Positions 17,656-30,312 of a DNA stretch of 64,000 nt are shown here, piece after piece (position 1 is the stretch's first letter; each line of letters opens with the position of its first letter). The stretch is from Nonomuraea aurantiaca (GTDB taxonomy: Bacteria > Actinomycetota > Actinomycetes > Streptosporangiales > Streptosporangiaceae): contig NZ_JAIWNB010000005.1 in the NCBI RefSeq assembly GCF_020215705.1, positions 310,001 through 374,000 on the forward strand, written 5' to 3'. The notes under the pieces were generated by a model. It was not told where the DNA came from. It ran no database searches and saw only the letters and a list, made by a program, of their open reading frames with translations. Made by a program: the position numbers and the translations under genes.

Positions 17656-18037
17656 ACAGGTCCTCTGTACGGGGTTCGCGCAGGGGCGGATCACCGCCCT
17701 GCGCCGATTGGTCTCCGAGCGCGCGGCCGGGGAGGGACTGGCGGGCAAGCGGCTGGAGGACTTCGTGCTGGCGGTCAACGAGATCACCACGAACGCCGTG
17801 CTGCACGGTGGCGGCAGCGGGCGGCTACGGCTGTGGTGGCACGAGGACCGGCTCTGGTGCGAGGTGACCGACGAAGGGCCGGGCCTGCCGCCCGGCTGGA
17901 CGGGTGCCTCTCACACTCCGCCGGAGTACGAACCGCGCGGGCGCGGGTTGTGGCTGACCAGGCTGCTGTGCGACCAGGTCACGGTCGCCTCCGGGCCAGG
18001 CGGCACCAGCGTACGATTCGCCGCCGCCCAGGAATGA
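17648..18037 (+). CDS. anti-sigma regulatory factor, RsbW-like HATPase
   Basis: This 129-aa GHKL ATPase has the N-box NEITTNAVLHGGG (about residues 44-56), the G1 box DEGPGLP, and a G2-like GRGLWLTRLLCDQV segment. RsbW-type proteins bind a sigma factor and phosphorylate the STAS antagonist. Translation is coupled to the MEDS-STAS gene by an 8-bp overlap, and a separate STAS antagonist is encoded divergently upstream. A sigma factor gene is not present in the window. Confidence 0.88.
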   Translation: MGRQVLCTGFAQGRITALRRLVSERAAGEGLAGKRLEDFVLAVNEITTNAVLHGGGSGRLRLWWHEDRLWCEVTDEGPGLPPGWTGASHTPPEYEPRGRGLWLTRLLCDQVTVASGPGGTSVRFAAAQE

Positions 18038-18048
18038 GCCCCAAGACG

Positions 18049-19833
18049 CTACGAGCGAGCCGCCGACACCCAGGAGGCGTGCAGGTCCGCGTACACGCCC
18101 GGCTCCGTCACCAGTTCGGCGTGCGACCCCCGCTGTACCAGCCGCCCCGCGTCGAAGACGAGCACCTCGTTCGCGTTCTCGGCCGTCGACAGCCGGTGGG
18201 CGATCGAGATGGCCGTCCGCCCCCTGGTGACGCCTTCGAGCGCCCGCGCCAGCCGTACCTCCGTCGCCGGGTCGACCGCCGAGGTGGCCTCGTCGAGCAG
18301 CAGCAGGTCGGGGTCGGCCAGGTAGGCGCGGGCGAGCGCGACGAGCTGGCGTTCGCCCGCCGAGAGCGACTCGCCGCGCTGGCCCACGGGGGTGTCGAGG
18401 CCGGCGGGCAGGCCCTCCAGCCAGTCGGCCAGGCCGAGTTCGGTCATGGCCAGCAGGATCTCCTCGCGCGTGGCGGCGGGCCGGCCGTAGCGGACGTTCT
18501 GCTCCAGGGTGCCGTCGAACAGGAAGCCGTCCTGCGGCACCATCACGATGCGCTCGCGCAGCGAGGAGAAGCGCACGTCGCGCAGGTCGTGGCCGTCGAC
18601 GGTGACGCGGCCCGCGACCGGGTCCATGAGCCGGGTGAGCAGTTTGGCGAACGTCGTCTTGCCGGAGCCGGTCTCGCCCACGATCGCGATGCGCGAGCGC
18701 GGCGGGATCGACAGCGTGACCTCGCGCAGTACGGGGACGCCGCCGGGGTAGTTGAAGTGCACGTCCTCGAAGGCGACGGAGATCGGGCCGCGCGGCAGGT
18801 CCACGCCGGCGTCGCCCGGGTCGGCCACGTCCGGCGGGGTGTCGAGGACGCCGAGGATGCGCCGCCAGCCGGCGACCGCGTTCTGGGCCTCGTTCAGCAC
18901 CTCGGTGGCGGTCTGCAGGGGCGAGACGAACAACGTGACGAGGAACAGGAACGCCACCAGCCGCCCGGCCGTGATCTCGCCCGACAGCCCGAGCCGGACC
19001 CCGAGCAGGACGATCCCGGAGATGGCCACGGCGGCCACGATCTCGGTCAGCGGGAAGACGAACCCGACGATCGTCTGCGCCTTGATCTGCGCGGACCTGT
19101 TGGCGTCGACGGCGGTGTCGATGCGGTCGGCGGTGCGCCGCTCGGAGGCGTACGCCCTGATGACGGCGGCGCCGACGACGGACTCGCTGACGGCGGCGAG
19201 CATGTCGCCGGTCCGCTCGCGGACGGTGGTGTAGGCGCCGGACAGCCAGCGCTGGAAGCGCGGCAGCGCGATCACCAGCGGGATGAAGCAGGCCCAGACC
19301 AGCAGCGTGAGCTGCCAGGAGTAGACGAACATCAGCACGCTGGCCACGAGCACCTGGCCGAACGCCACGATGATCATCAGCCCGCCCCATTGCATGAACG
19401 TGCTGATCTGGTCGATGTCGTTGGTGACGCGGGAGACGAGGGCGCCGCGGCGCTCGGTGTTCTGGGTGAGCACGGACAGGTCGTGCACGTGGCGGAAGCC
19501 GCGGACGCGCAGGGTGGCCAGTGAGGACTCGGTCGCCTTGTAGAGGCGAACGTTCATGACATATCCGGCGAGGGCGGTCAGGATCACGGCGGCGGCGCAC
19601 AGGGCGACAGCCCGCCAGATGTACGGCAGGTCGGGGGTGCCACCCTTGAGGCCGGTGTCGATGGTCTGCTGCACCGCGATCGGCACGATGATCTTGCCGC
19701 CGGTGGCGGCGACGGCCAGCGCCAGCGTCCCCGCCAGGCCCCTGCGGAACTCCGGCGTGAGCGAGAACCCCTGGCGGATCGTGGCCAGCGCCGACCGCTC
19801 GGCGTTGCCGCGGATCCCCTGCTCCACGCTCAT
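18049..19833 (-). CDS. ABC exporter half-transporter, catalytically canonical subunit
   Basis: The 594-aa protein has an N-terminal six-helix transmembrane domain (about 20-320) and a C-terminal nucleotide-binding domain. Walker A is GETGSGKTT, the signature is LSAGERQ (a variant of LSGGQ), Walker B is LLLLDEATSAVDP with the catalytic Glu, and the H-switch is IAHRLSTAENA with His. It pairs with the gene just upstream, overlapping it by 4 bp (ATGA). Its substrate is unknown; the family exports drugs, lipids or peptides. Confidence 0.9.
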   Translation of the reverse strand: MSVEQGIRGNAERSALATIRQGFSLTPEFRRGLAGTLALAVAATGGKIIVPIAVQQTIDTGLKGGTPDLPYIWRAVALCAAAVILTALAGYVMNVRLYKATESSLATLRVRGFRHVHDLSVLTQNTERRGALVSRVTNDIDQISTFMQWGGLMIIVAFGQVLVASVLMFVYSWQLTLLVWACFIPLVIALPRFQRWLSGAYTTVRERTGDMLAAVSESVVGAAVIRAYASERRTADRIDTAVDANRSAQIKAQTIVGFVFPLTEIVAAVAISGIVLLGVRLGLSGEITAGRLVAFLFLVTLFVSPLQTATEVLNEAQNAVAGWRRILGVLDTPPDVADPGDAGVDLPRGPISVAFEDVHFNYPGGVPVLREVTLSIPPRSRIAIVGETGSGKTTFAKLLTRLMDPVAGRVTVDGHDLRDVRFSSLRERIVMVPQDGFLFDGTLEQNVRYGRPAATREEILLAMTELGLADWLEGLPAGLDTPVGQRGESLSAGERQLVALARAYLADPDLLLLDEATSAVDPATEVRLARALEGVTRGRTAISIAHRLSTAENANEVLVFDAGRLVQRGSHAELVTEPGVYADLHASWVSAARS

Positions 19834-21638
19834 GCGCTGACCTCTTCTTCCTCGATCGGCTCAATCTCGATGGCCGCCCGTTCGGCCTCCTCCCGCTCGT
19901 AGGCGGTCACCAGGTTCCGGTAGCCCTCGCAGCGCTCCAGCAGCTCATCGTGGCTGCCCCGGTCGACGACCCGTCCCCGGTCCAGGTAGACGATCTCGTC
20001 GGCCAGCGCGATCGTGGCCATCCGGTAGGCGACGACCACGACGCTCGACGCCGCGTCGCGCAGGCCGTACAGGATCTTGGCCTCGACCTGCGGATCGACG
20101 CTGGAGGTGGCGTCGTCGAGGATGAGCAGACGCGGGCGGCGGACGACCGCGCGGGCCAGCGCGAGCCGCTGGCGCTGGCCGCCGGACAGCGACGTGCCGC
20201 GTTCGCCGACGCGCGTGTCGAGCCCCGAGGCGAGCCTGGCGACGAACCCGTCGGCCTGGGCCACGCGCAGCGCCGCCCACACGTCCTCGTCGTCGGTGTC
20301 CAGCCCGAGCGCGATGTTGCCGCGTACGGTGTCGTCGAACAGGAACGTCTGCTGCGGTACGAGCGCGACGGCCTCGGCCAGCCCGCCGTAGGCGAGCCGG
20401 CGCACGTCGACGCCGTCCAGCAGCACCTGTCCGGAAGCCGGGTCGACCAGCCGCACGAGCAGCTGCACCAGCGTCGACTTGCCGGACCCGGTCGGCCCCA
20501 CCAGCGCGACGGTGCCGCCGGCCGGCACGTCGAAGGTGACGTCGTGCAGCACCTCGTCCGCGCCGTAGGCGTAGGAGACGCCCGAGACCTCCAGCTTGGC
20601 GGGCCGGGCCTCGCTGAGCGCGACCTCGCCGTACTCCATGGACCCCTCGGCGTCCAGTACGGCCTGCACCCGCTGCCAGCCGACCACGCTGCGCGGCAGC
20701 TCCGCCAGCACCCAGCCGAGCGCCCTGATGGGGAAGGACAGCAGCGTGAACAGGTAGGCGACCTGCACCAGCTCGCCCGAGTCGATCGAGCTGGTGGACA
20801 GCCGCAGCGCGCCGACGCCGAGCACCGCGAGCACGCCGAGCGTGGGCAGGGCCTCCAGCAGAGGGTCGAACAGCCCGCGCACCCGCCCGACGGCAATGTT
20901 CGCGTCACGCAGCTCGTGCGCGCGCCGCCGGAAGCGCTCGGTCTCCATCGCCTCCCTGCCGAGCGTCTTGACGACGAGCGCGCCGTCGAAGCTCTCGTGC
21001 GCGATCTCGCTGACCTCCGCGCGCAGTTGCTGCGCTCGGGTGGCGAGCGGGCTGAGGCGGCGCTGGTAGATCAGGTTCAGTACGGCGATGGCCGGGAAGA
21101 TCAGGAAGCCCACCAGGGCGAGCATGGGATCGGTGAGCAGCATGCCGATCGCCGCGGTGAACAGCATGACGATCACGCCGACGGCCATGGGCAGCGGCGC
21201 GAGCGGCGCCCAGGCCGCCTCGGCGTCGGCGCTGGCGTTGGACAGCAGCTGCCCGGTCGGGTGCTGGTGGTGCCACGACAACGGCAGCCGCAGGTACTGC
21301 CTGGTGACCGCGCGCCGCGAGCGGGCCTGCATGCGGTACTGCAGCAGCCCGGCCAGGATCCGGCGGCCCGCCACGCCGATGGATTTGAGCAGCGCCGCGC
21401 CCATGATGAGCAGCACTCCGGTCCAGAGCGCGCCCGCGGCGGTGTCGCCCTTGTTGAACGCGGGGAGTACGACGTTCTGGGTGGCCCAGCCGAGAGCCCA
21501 GGCGGAGGCCACGGTCATGCCACCGTAGAGCGCGCTGGCCAGGACGGCCGCGGCGAACACCGCCTTCTCCGTACGGACGGCCACCCCAAGGACGCGAAGC
21601 CCTTGACGCATGACAGCCGAGGTGACCTTGGTCGCCAC
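19830..21638 (-). CDS. ABC exporter half-transporter with degenerate ATP site
   Basis: This 602-aa protein (from the GTG at 21638) has a transmembrane domain followed by a nucleotide-binding domain. Walker A is GPTGSGKST and the signature LSGGQRQ is intact. However, Walker B reads LLILDDATSSVDP, with Asp replacing the catalytic Glu, and the H-switch reads VVAYRMATI, with Tyr replacing His. This is the hallmark of the degenerate partner in heterodimeric exporters such as TM287/288. The GTG start has GGAAAGGA 8 nt upstream; ATGs at 21662 and 21683 are alternatives. The acidic C-terminal tail ends IEIEPIEEEEVSA. Confidence 0.88.
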   Translation of the reverse strand: MATKVTSAVMRQGLRVLGVAVRTEKAVFAAAVLASALYGGMTVASAWALGWATQNVVLPAFNKGDTAAGALWTGVLLIMGAALLKSIGVAGRRILAGLLQYRMQARSRRAVTRQYLRLPLSWHHQHPTGQLLSNASADAEAAWAPLAPLPMAVGVIVMLFTAAIGMLLTDPMLALVGFLIFPAIAVLNLIYQRRLSPLATRAQQLRAEVSEIAHESFDGALVVKTLGREAMETERFRRRAHELRDANIAVGRVRGLFDPLLEALPTLGVLAVLGVGALRLSTSSIDSGELVQVAYLFTLLSFPIRALGWVLAELPRSVVGWQRVQAVLDAEGSMEYGEVALSEARPAKLEVSGVSYAYGADEVLHDVTFDVPAGGTVALVGPTGSGKSTLVQLLVRLVDPASGQVLLDGVDVRRLAYGGLAEAVALVPQQTFLFDDTVRGNIALGLDTDDEDVWAALRVAQADGFVARLASGLDTRVGERGTSLSGGQRQRLALARAVVRRPRLLILDDATSSVDPQVEAKILYGLRDAASSVVVVAYRMATIALADEIVYLDRGRVVDRGSHDELLERCEGYRNLVTAYEREEAERAAIEIEPIEEEEVSA

Positions 21639-21723
21639 GCAAATTTTCCTTTCCCCGCCCATTTCTACATATGTCAGTATCACGGGCGATCAACACGTTA
21701 TTCCCGCGGGTAGGGTTGGCCGG

Positions 21724-22353
21724 GTGACTCACGCTCGTAGCGAACGCGCCGCGCTGTGCGACCTGCTCGACCGGCTCGGCCCGGACGCGCCGACGCTCTG
21801 CACGGGCTGGAACACCTCTGACCTGGCCGCCCATCTGGTCCTGCGCGAGCGCCGGCCCGACGCGATGGGCGGCATCGCCCTCAAGCCGCTGGCCGGCTAC
21901 ACGGCCTCGGTGCAGGAGGGGCTGAAGGCCAAGCACTCCTACCCCGAGCTGGTCGACCTGGTCCGCAAACCGGGCGGCGTGTACGGCGTGCTCCCCTTCC
22001 TCGACGACGCCGTCAACACCCTGGAGTTCTTCGTCCACCACGAGGACGTGCGCCGCGCGCAGCCGGAGTGGGAGCCGCGCGAGCTGCCCGCCGACCTGGA
22101 GCAGATCCTGTGGAAGCGGGTGGCCGGCGGCGGACGGCTCATGCTGCGCCGATCACCCGTGGGCGTGGTGCTGCACCGCCTGGGCGGCGGCGTGACGCTG
22201 GGCGGCGCGCAGCAGGGCCCGAAGGTGGAGGTGACGGGCCGGGCGGGCGAGCTGGTGCTGTTCTGCTTCGGACGTCAGGAGCACGCCAGGGTCGAACTGA
22301 CGGGCGATGCCGACGCCGTCGCCCGGCTCCAGAACACCAAACTGGGCATGTGA
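21724..22353 (+). CDS. DinB/maleylpyruvate-isomerase-like protein, TIGR03085 family
   Basis: The protein is 209 aa from the GTG at 21724. The opening ARSERAALCDLLDRLGPDAPTLCTGW and AAHLVLRERRPDA is characteristic of TIGR03085. These are four-helix-bundle proteins related to DinB and to mycothiol-dependent maleylpyruvate isomerase, with His ligands for a divalent metal (AHL here, and a later FFVHHEDVRRA). The biochemical role is unknown, and a thiol- (mycothiol-) related transferase is the usual guess. It is divergent from the ABC exporter; the ~85-bp gap between them probably holds both promoters. Confidence 0.82.
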   Translation: MTHARSERAALCDLLDRLGPDAPTLCTGWNTSDLAAHLVLRERRPDAMGGIALKPLAGYTASVQEGLKAKHSYPELVDLVRKPGGVYGVLPFLDDAVNTLEFFVHHEDVRRAQPEWEPRELPADLEQILWKRVAGGGRLMLRRSPVGVVLHRLGGGVTLGGAQQGPKVEVTGRAGELVLFCFGRQEHARVELTGDADAVARLQNTKLGM

Positions 22354-22523
22354 TGGCACGCCAACTTCCGGGGTTCCGTAGGGGCCTCGCCGATACCTCT
22401 TGGCCTTACCATGGCGTGAGAAACAAGCCCCCCGGTTAGGATCAAGGAACGTCTTCACAGAAGATGCCAAGGATCGCCCAGATCCGGGTATATACGGCTG
22501 GGAATGGACTGCAGGAGGCCCCC

Positions 22524-22685
22524 ATGCAGGTCAAGAAGGTGGTCACGTACGTGCTAGTGGCGTTCGTGATCTTCTACCTGTTCACCCGGCCGGCCCAGGC
22601 CGCATCCGCGGTCAACGGCGTGTTCGACGGGATCGTTCATGGCGCTAACCAGTTGGCTGTCTTCTTTACCAATGTGCTGACCTGA
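22524..22685 (+). CDS. small single-pass membrane protein, 53 aa
   Basis: MQVKKVVTYVLVAFVIFYLF is a positively charged start plus one hydrophobic helix; the rest (RPAQAASAVNGVFDGIVHGANQLAVFFTNVLT) is amphipathic. AGGAGG lies 5 nt before the ATG, a strong ribosome site that decides the start over an in-frame ATG at 22464. The function is unknown. It is located 61 bp ahead of the glutamine-synthetase-like gene. Confidence 0.75.
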   Translation: MQVKKVVTYVLVAFVIFYLFTRPAQAASAVNGVFDGIVHGANQLAVFFTNVLT

Positions 22686-22746
22686 CGTGTGGTTCTGTCT
22701 GCGCTAGACGCTTCCCCACGATGCCAGATCGTGTTACGCAGGCAGA

Positions 22747-24108
22747 ATGAGAGATCGTCCGAGCGTCACCAAACTCAATCAGCCTGATCCCCACGCCCGG
22801 CGCGTTCTCGAACGCGCCGAGATCGAGGGGATCGAGCTGATCCGGTTCCTGTACGCCGACCACGGAGGCGTCATCCGTGGGAAGGCGGCATCCCGGTCGC
22901 GACTCGCCGAGCGACTCAACACCGGGATAGGGCACACGGTGGCGATGATGGCGATGAACATGCTCGACCAGTTGCAGGAGGTCGAGCACCTGGGTCCGGT
23001 GGGCGAGGTGCGCATCGTCCCCGATCCCTCGACCTTCGTCCCGCTCCCCCACGCTCCCGGCGCCGCGGCGATGCTCTCCGATCTCCGCGAGCCGGACGGC
23101 TCACCCTGGGCGGCCTGCGCACGCACCTTCCTCAAGGACGCGGTCGGCGCGCTGGCGGACGAGGGCTACACGCTGCTGGCCGCCTTCGAGCCGGAGTTCA
23201 CGCTCGGCCGGCGGCTGCCCGACCCCGCGGGCGGCTTCGACCGGCTGGTGCCTCTCGACGACACGCTGTGCTACGCCGCCACCGGCTTCGACACCGCCCA
23301 CGACTACACGATCAAGCTGATGCGCGCCCTGGAGACGCAGGGCCTGCACGTCGAGCACTACCATCCCGAGCTCGGACCGGGCCAGCAGGAGCTGTCCGTA
23401 CGCCACGCGCCCGCGCTACGGGCCGCCGACAACCACGTCCTCTACCGCGAGACCGTGCGCGGGGTCGCGATGCGCATGTCGATGTGGGCGTCCCTGGCCC
23501 CCAAGCCGCTGGCCGACCAGGCGGGCAACGGCGCCCACCTGCACCTGTCCCTGTGGAACGACACCCAGAACGTCTTCGCCGACGACGGCGAGCTGCGGGC
23601 GGGCTTCATCGGCGGCCTGATCGCCCACCTGCCCGCCCTGACCGCGCTGACCTGCGGCAGCGTCAACGGCTTCCGGCGGCTGGCACCGCGTACGTGGGCC
23701 AGCGCCTACGCCGTCTACGGCCCCGACAACCGGGAGGCGGCGATCCGGGTCTGCTCACCGCTCGGCGAGAGCGGCGAGCCGAACCTGGAGCTGAAGCCGT
23801 CCGACTCCTCGGCCAACCCCTACCTGTCGCTCGGCGCGGTCATCCACGCCGGCCTCGACGGGATCCGGCGCAAGCTGGACCCCGGCGAGGCGGTCGACGT
23901 CGACCCCGACACCCGGCCCGGCCGCTACCCGCGCCTGCCCGCCTCACTGGAGGAGGCGCTCGACGCCCTGGAGGCGGACGAGGTGCTCATGGAAGCGCTC
24001 GGCCCGCTACGGCGTAGCGCGTACCTGGCCGTGAAGCGGTCCGAGGCCGCCGCGTTCGCGGCCAAGGACGCCTCCTATGAGCTCTTCCACCACATGCGGG
24101 TGTTCTAG
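22747..24108 (+). CDS. glutamine synthetase family protein (gamma-glutamyl-amine ligase type)
   Basis: The protein is 453 aa with the GS beta-grasp N-terminus and a catalytic domain containing FEPEFTLGR, NGAHLHLSLW (family: HxHxS), PDNREAAIRV and NPYLSLGAVIHAGLDGI. It lacks the C-terminal adenylylation region of GlnA1. Such GlnA-like proteins in actinobacteria ligate glutamate to polyamines or monoamines (GlnA3, GlnA4). I infer an amine-utilisation role; the substrate cannot be read from the sequence. The gene converges on hisF with only 17 bp between stop codons. Confidence 0.85.
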   Translation: MRDRPSVTKLNQPDPHARRVLERAEIEGIELIRFLYADHGGVIRGKAASRSRLAERLNTGIGHTVAMMAMNMLDQLQEVEHLGPVGEVRIVPDPSTFVPLPHAPGAAAMLSDLREPDGSPWAACARTFLKDAVGALADEGYTLLAAFEPEFTLGRRLPDPAGGFDRLVPLDDTLCYAATGFDTAHDYTIKLMRALETQGLHVEHYHPELGPGQQELSVRHAPALRAADNHVLYRETVRGVAMRMSMWASLAPKPLADQAGNGAHLHLSLWNDTQNVFADDGELRAGFIGGLIAHLPALTALTCGSVNGFRRLAPRTWASAYAVYGPDNREAAIRVCSPLGESGEPNLELKPSDSSANPYLSLGAVIHAGLDGIRRKLDPGEAVDVDPDTRPGRYPRLPASLEEALDALEADEVLMEALGPLRRSAYLAVKRSEAAAFAAKDASYELFHHMRVF

Positions 24109-24114
24109 CCGACC

Positions 24115-24134
24115 GTCCGCAGGTTCTAGCGGAC
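24115..24134. terminator. candidate bidirectional hairpin between GS-like gene and hisF
   Basis: GTCCGC and GCGGAC form 6-bp arms around an 8-nt loop in the short space between two convergent stop codons; the right arm extends into the last codons of hisF. There is no U-tract. It is a plausible shared terminator. Confidence 0.4.
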
Positions 24135-24887
24135 CGGGTGGCCGGCCATCCGCAGCGTGTCCTTGACCTCGGAGATCTTCAGCGTCCCGAAGTGGAACAC
24201 GCTGGCCGCCAGCACCGCGTCGGCGCCGGCCGCGACCGCCGGAGGGAAGTCCGCCAGCCGCCCGGCGCCACCGCTGGCGATCACCGGCACCCGGACCGCG
24301 GCCCTGACCGCGTGCAGCAGCTCGAGGTCGTAACCGTCGAGCGTGCCGTCGCCGTCCATCGAGTTGAGCAGGATCTCGCCGACGCCGAGCTCCTCACCGC
24401 GCGCGGCCCACTCGACCGCGTCCATGCCGGTGCCGCGGCGCCCGCCGTGCGTGGTCACCTCGAAGCCGCTCGCGGTGCCCGGCGCCCGCCGCGCGTCGAC
24501 CGACAGCACCACGCACTGCGCGCCGAAGCGCCGCGACGCCTCGGTGAGCAGCTCGGGCCGGGCGATGGCGGCGGTGTTGAGCGACACCTTGTCGGCTCCC
24601 GCGCGCAGCAGCCGGTTGACGTCGTCGACCGAGCGGATGCCGCCGCCCACGGTGAGCGGGATGAACACCTGCTCGGCGGTCCTGCGCACCACGTCGAGCA
24701 TGGTCTCGCGCTCGCCCGACGAGGCGGTGATGTCGAGGAAGGTCAGCTCGTCGGCCCCCTCGGCGTCGTAGCGCCTGGCCAGCTCGACCGGGTCGCCCGC
24801 GTCGCGCAGGTTCGCGAAGTTGACACCCTTGACCACGCGCCCGGCGTCCACGTCCAGGCACGGGATCACCCGTACGGCTACCGTCAT
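24126..24887 (-). CDS. hisF: imidazole glycerol phosphate synthase, cyclase subunit
   Basis: HisF uses ammonia from HisH to close the imidazole ring, giving IGP and AICAR. The 253-aa TIM barrel opens [20 protein letters not shown] with the catalytic Asp, and carries the second catalytic Asp in VVLSVDARR. It also shows [10 protein letters not shown] and VIASGGAG phosphate-binding loops. It overlaps ridA by 4 bp at its start and is the last gene of the leftward his operon. Confidence 0.97.
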   Translation of the reverse strand: MTVAVRVIPCLDVDAGRVVKGVNFANLRDAGDPVELARRYDAEGADELTFLDITASSGERETMLDVVRRTAEQVFIPLTVGGGIRSVDDVNRLLRAGADKVSLNTAAIARPELLTEASRRFGAQCVVLSVDARRAPGTASGFEVTTHGGRRGTGMDAVEWAARGEELGVGEILLNSMDGDGTLDGYDLELLHAVRAAVRVPVIASGGAGRLADFPPAVAAGADAVLAASVFHFGTLKISEVKDTLRMAGHPVR

Positions 24888-25294
24888 GCCCGAAGCGCCT
24901 CGATCTCGATCTCGACCAGCATGTTGGGATCCACCAGCCCGGCGACGCGGACGCCGGTGCAGGCGGGGCGTACCCGCCCGAACACCTCGCCGATCGCCCG
25001 CCCGACCTGGTCGAAGTGGCCGTGCTCGACCACGTAGTAGCGGACCATGACGACGTCCTCCCTGCTCAGGCCGCCCATCGCGACCGCTTCGAGGGCGATG
25101 TCCATGGCCGTCCTGCTCTGCAGGTAGGCGTCACCGTGGTGACGTACCTCGCCGTCGACGGTGGCGGTGCATCCGGACACGATCACCCGGTCACCGACGA
25201 CCACCGCCCTCGCGTAGCCGTATCTCTCTTCCCAGATGCCTCCGGAGAACACCCTTGGTCCGGTGCTCTCCATGCTCATGCTGCTGCCCATCAC
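24884..25294 (-). CDS. RidA-family enamine/imine deaminase-like protein
   Basis: This 136-aa RidA (YjgF/YER057c/UK114) fold protein has the core [12 protein letters not shown], the conserved Arg in [13 protein letters not shown], and a terminal [10 protein letters not shown]. RidA proteins hydrolyse reactive enamines released by PLP enzymes; a his-operon location is common in actinobacteria. GTG at 25294 follows GGGAGGGGG. The stop overlaps the hisF start by 4 bp. The catalytic Arg of true RidA appears retained, so activity is plausible. Confidence 0.85.
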   Translation of the reverse strand: MMGSSMSMESTGPRVFSGGIWEERYGYARAVVVGDRVIVSGCTATVDGEVRHHGDAYLQSRTAMDIALEAVAMGGLSREDVVMVRYYVVEHGHFDQVGRAIGEVFGRVRPACTGVRVAGLVDPNMLVEIEIEALRA

Positions 25295-25310
25295 GCCCCC
25301 TCCCGAGGAA

Positions 25311-26033
25311 CTAAGCGCGAACCGCGATCAACGCGCTCTCCAGCGTGAAAGCTTGAGCGTAAAGGGCCTTGCCCACGATGGCACCCTCCACGCCGTCGGG
25401 CACCAGCGCGGCCAGCGCGACCAGGTCGTCGAGAGAGGAGACGCCGCCGCTGGCCACCACCGGCTTGTCGGTGCGCTTGCAGACCTCGCGAAGCAGGTCC
25501 AGGTTGGGCCCGCGCAGGGTGCCGTCCTTGGTGACGTCGGTGACCACGTAGCGGGGGCAGCCGTCGGCCTCCAGGCGTTCGAGCACCTCCCACAGGTCCC
25601 CGGCCTCCTGGGTCCAGCCGCGGGCGGCCAGAGTCGTGCCGCGGACGTCCAGCCCCACGGCGATCTTGTCGCCGTGCTCGGCGATGACCCGGCGGCACCA
25701 TTCGGGGTTCTCCAGCGCGGCCGTGCCGATGTTGACCCGGCGGCAGCCGGTGGCCAGCGCCGCGGCCAGCGAGGCGTCGTCACGGATGCCGCCCGACAGC
25801 TCCACGTTCACGTCGAGCCGGCCGATCAGGTCGGTGAGCAGCTCCCGGTTGGAGCCCCGGCCGAAGGCGGCGTCGAGGTCGACCAGGTGGATCCACTCCG
25901 CGCCCGCCTCCTGCCAGGCCAGCGCCGCGGCGAGCGGCTCGCCGTAGCCAGTCTCGGTCCCGGCCGCACCCTGGACGAGGCGTACGGCCTGGCCGTCCGC
26001 GACGTCCACGGCGGGGAGCAATACGAGCGACAT
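25311..26033 (-). CDS. priA: bifunctional phosphoribosyl isomerase PriA (HisA/TrpF)
   Basis: PriA catalyses the Amadori rearrangement of both ProFAR (histidine) and PRA (tryptophan). The 240-aa barrel begins [20 protein letters not shown] with the catalytic Asp and holds [21 protein letters not shown], and [10 protein letters not shown] with the second Asp. No trpF gene occurs in the window, and monofunctional TrpC needs a TrpF partner, which supports the dual assignment. The start at 26033 has GGAGG 5 nt upstream and overlaps the previous stop by one base. Confidence 0.93.
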   Translation of the reverse strand: MSLVLLPAVDVADGQAVRLVQGAAGTETGYGEPLAAALAWQEAGAEWIHLVDLDAAFGRGSNRELLTDLIGRLDVNVELSGGIRDDASLAAALATGCRRVNIGTAALENPEWCRRVIAEHGDKIAVGLDVRGTTLAARGWTQEAGDLWEVLERLEADGCPRYVVTDVTKDGTLRGPNLDLLREVCKRTDKPVVASGGVSSLDDLVALAALVPDGVEGAIVGKALYAQAFTLESALIAVRA

Positions 26034-26362
26034 CAGGTCCTCCGGTCGAAAGCGAGAGTCATGACAACGGGTGCCAGCAGCAGGGAAAACACGAACACGG
26101 CCAGGCTGAGGAGCGGCGCGCCCCACACGAGCCACGCCACCACCTGGACCAGCACGAAGAGCAATCCCACCACGGCGTTCTGGCCGCGGCGGCGGCGGGC
26201 GAGCAGACCGCCCTGCCGGGCGATCCGGACCGGGCGCGGGACCAGCCGGCCGAGTAAGGCGCGGCGGCGCGCGGCCCGCGCCTGCCGTGCCTCGTTGAGC
26301 CGGATCGCGCGCGCCCGCTCCGCCTCACGCTCGGCCCGGCGGCGCGCCCGCTCCTTACTCAA
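26033..26362 (-). CDS. small basic membrane protein in the his operon
   Basis: The first ~60 residues of this 109-aa protein are a highly charged Arg/Ala/Glu helix ([16 protein letters not shown]...), and the last ~45 form two hydrophobic helices ([20 protein letters not shown] and [18 protein letters not shown]). Its function is unknown. It overlaps hisH by 8 bp upstream and priA by one base downstream, so it must be co-translated with histidine genes. A small membrane protein between hisH and hisA/priA recurs in actinobacteria. Confidence 0.78.
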   Translation of the reverse strand: MSKERARRRAEREAERARAIRLNEARQARAARRRALLGRLVPRPVRIARQGGLLARRRRGQNAVVGLLFVLVQVVAWLVWGAPLLSLAVFVFSLLLAPVVMTLAFDRRT

Positions 26363-26993
26363 GGGTGCCGAGCCAGTTGGACAGCAGCGCGGCGCCGGCG
26401 TCGCCGGATTTCTCCGGATGGAACTGGGTGGCCATCAGCGGGCCGTTCTCCACGGCCGCCACGAACGGCACGCCGTGCTCGGCCCAGGTGACCAGCGGCT
26501 CGGCGAAGCCGTCGCCCGGGTGCAGCTCCCACTCGCGCACGCCGTAGGAGTGCACGAAGTAGAAGCGCGTCGCCTCGTCGATCCCGGCGAACAGCGCGCT
26601 GCCCGCGGGCGCCTTGACGGTGTTCCAGCCCATGTGCGGCAGGACGGGCGCGTCGAGCCGCTCGACCGTGCCCGGCCACTCGCCGCAGCCCTCGGTCTCG
26701 ACCCCGTGCTCCACTCCCCTGGCGAACAGGATCTGCATGCCGACGCAGATGCCGAGCACCGGGCGGCCACCGGCCAGCCGCCGGCCGATGATCCGCTCGC
26801 CGTACACACTCTTGAGGCCCGCCATGCACGCCTCGAACGCCCCGACGCCCGGCACGACCAGGCCGTCGCACTCGAGCGCGGCGTCGAAGTCGGAGGTGAC
26901 GGTCACGTTCGCGCCCACCCGGGCCAGGGCCCGCTCGGCCGAACGCAGGTTGCCCGACCCGTAGTCGAGCACGACGATGTTCTTCACCACCAC
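26355..26993 (-). CDS. hisH: imidazole glycerol phosphate synthase, glutaminase subunit
   Basis: HisH hydrolyses glutamine and channels ammonia to HisF. The protein is 212 aa of class I amidotransferase type: nucleophile Cys in [14 protein letters not shown], His/Glu of the triad in [11 protein letters not shown], and the oxyanion strand motif PGVG at VVPGVGAF. It begins with three consecutive GTG codons (VVV in the genome, starting at 26993), so initiation could occur at any of them. It overlaps the small ORF upstream by 10 bp. Confidence 0.96.
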   Translation of the reverse strand: MVVKNIVVLDYGSGNLRSAERALARVGANVTVTSDFDAALECDGLVVPGVGAFEACMAGLKSVYGERIIGRRLAGGRPVLGICVGMQILFARGVEHGVETEGCGEWPGTVERLDAPVLPHMGWNTVKAPAGSALFAGIDEATRFYFVHSYGVREWELHPGDGFAEPLVTWAEHGVPFVAAVENGPLMATQFHPEKSGDAGAALLSNWLGTLE

Positions 26994-27135
26994 ATCACCC
27001 CCGCGGTGATCGCCAGCGCGGCGCCGAGCGCGCAGGCGGCGGCGCCGAACTTGAGCCCCTGCCTGCCCAGCGAGAACACGCCGCCGATGAGGAACAGCCC
27101 GATGAACACCATGACGATGGCGATCGTGTTGCCGG

Positions 27136-27139
<4 letters not shown>
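26984..27139 (-). CDS. small membrane protein between hisB and hisH, 51 aa
   Basis: The frame opens with GTG at 27139, which overlaps the hisB stop as GTGA, and ends in VMWW just inside hisH. The 51 residues form two hydrophobic helices ([19 protein letters not shown] and [20 protein letters not shown]) joined by a GRQGLKF turn. The function is unknown. Position, the stop/start overlap and the clean two-helix pattern support it as a real gene. Confidence 0.7.
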
Positions 27140-30205
<3,066 letters not shown>

Positions 30206-30312
30206 CCACCCAGTTTACGGAGTCCCCTCCCTGAATCCGGTTCTGTCCAGTATCCGGGACGGGGGCGCGTCGCCCCGAAGGCCCCGCTCGGGGACTTTCC
30301 GGGCGGCACGCC

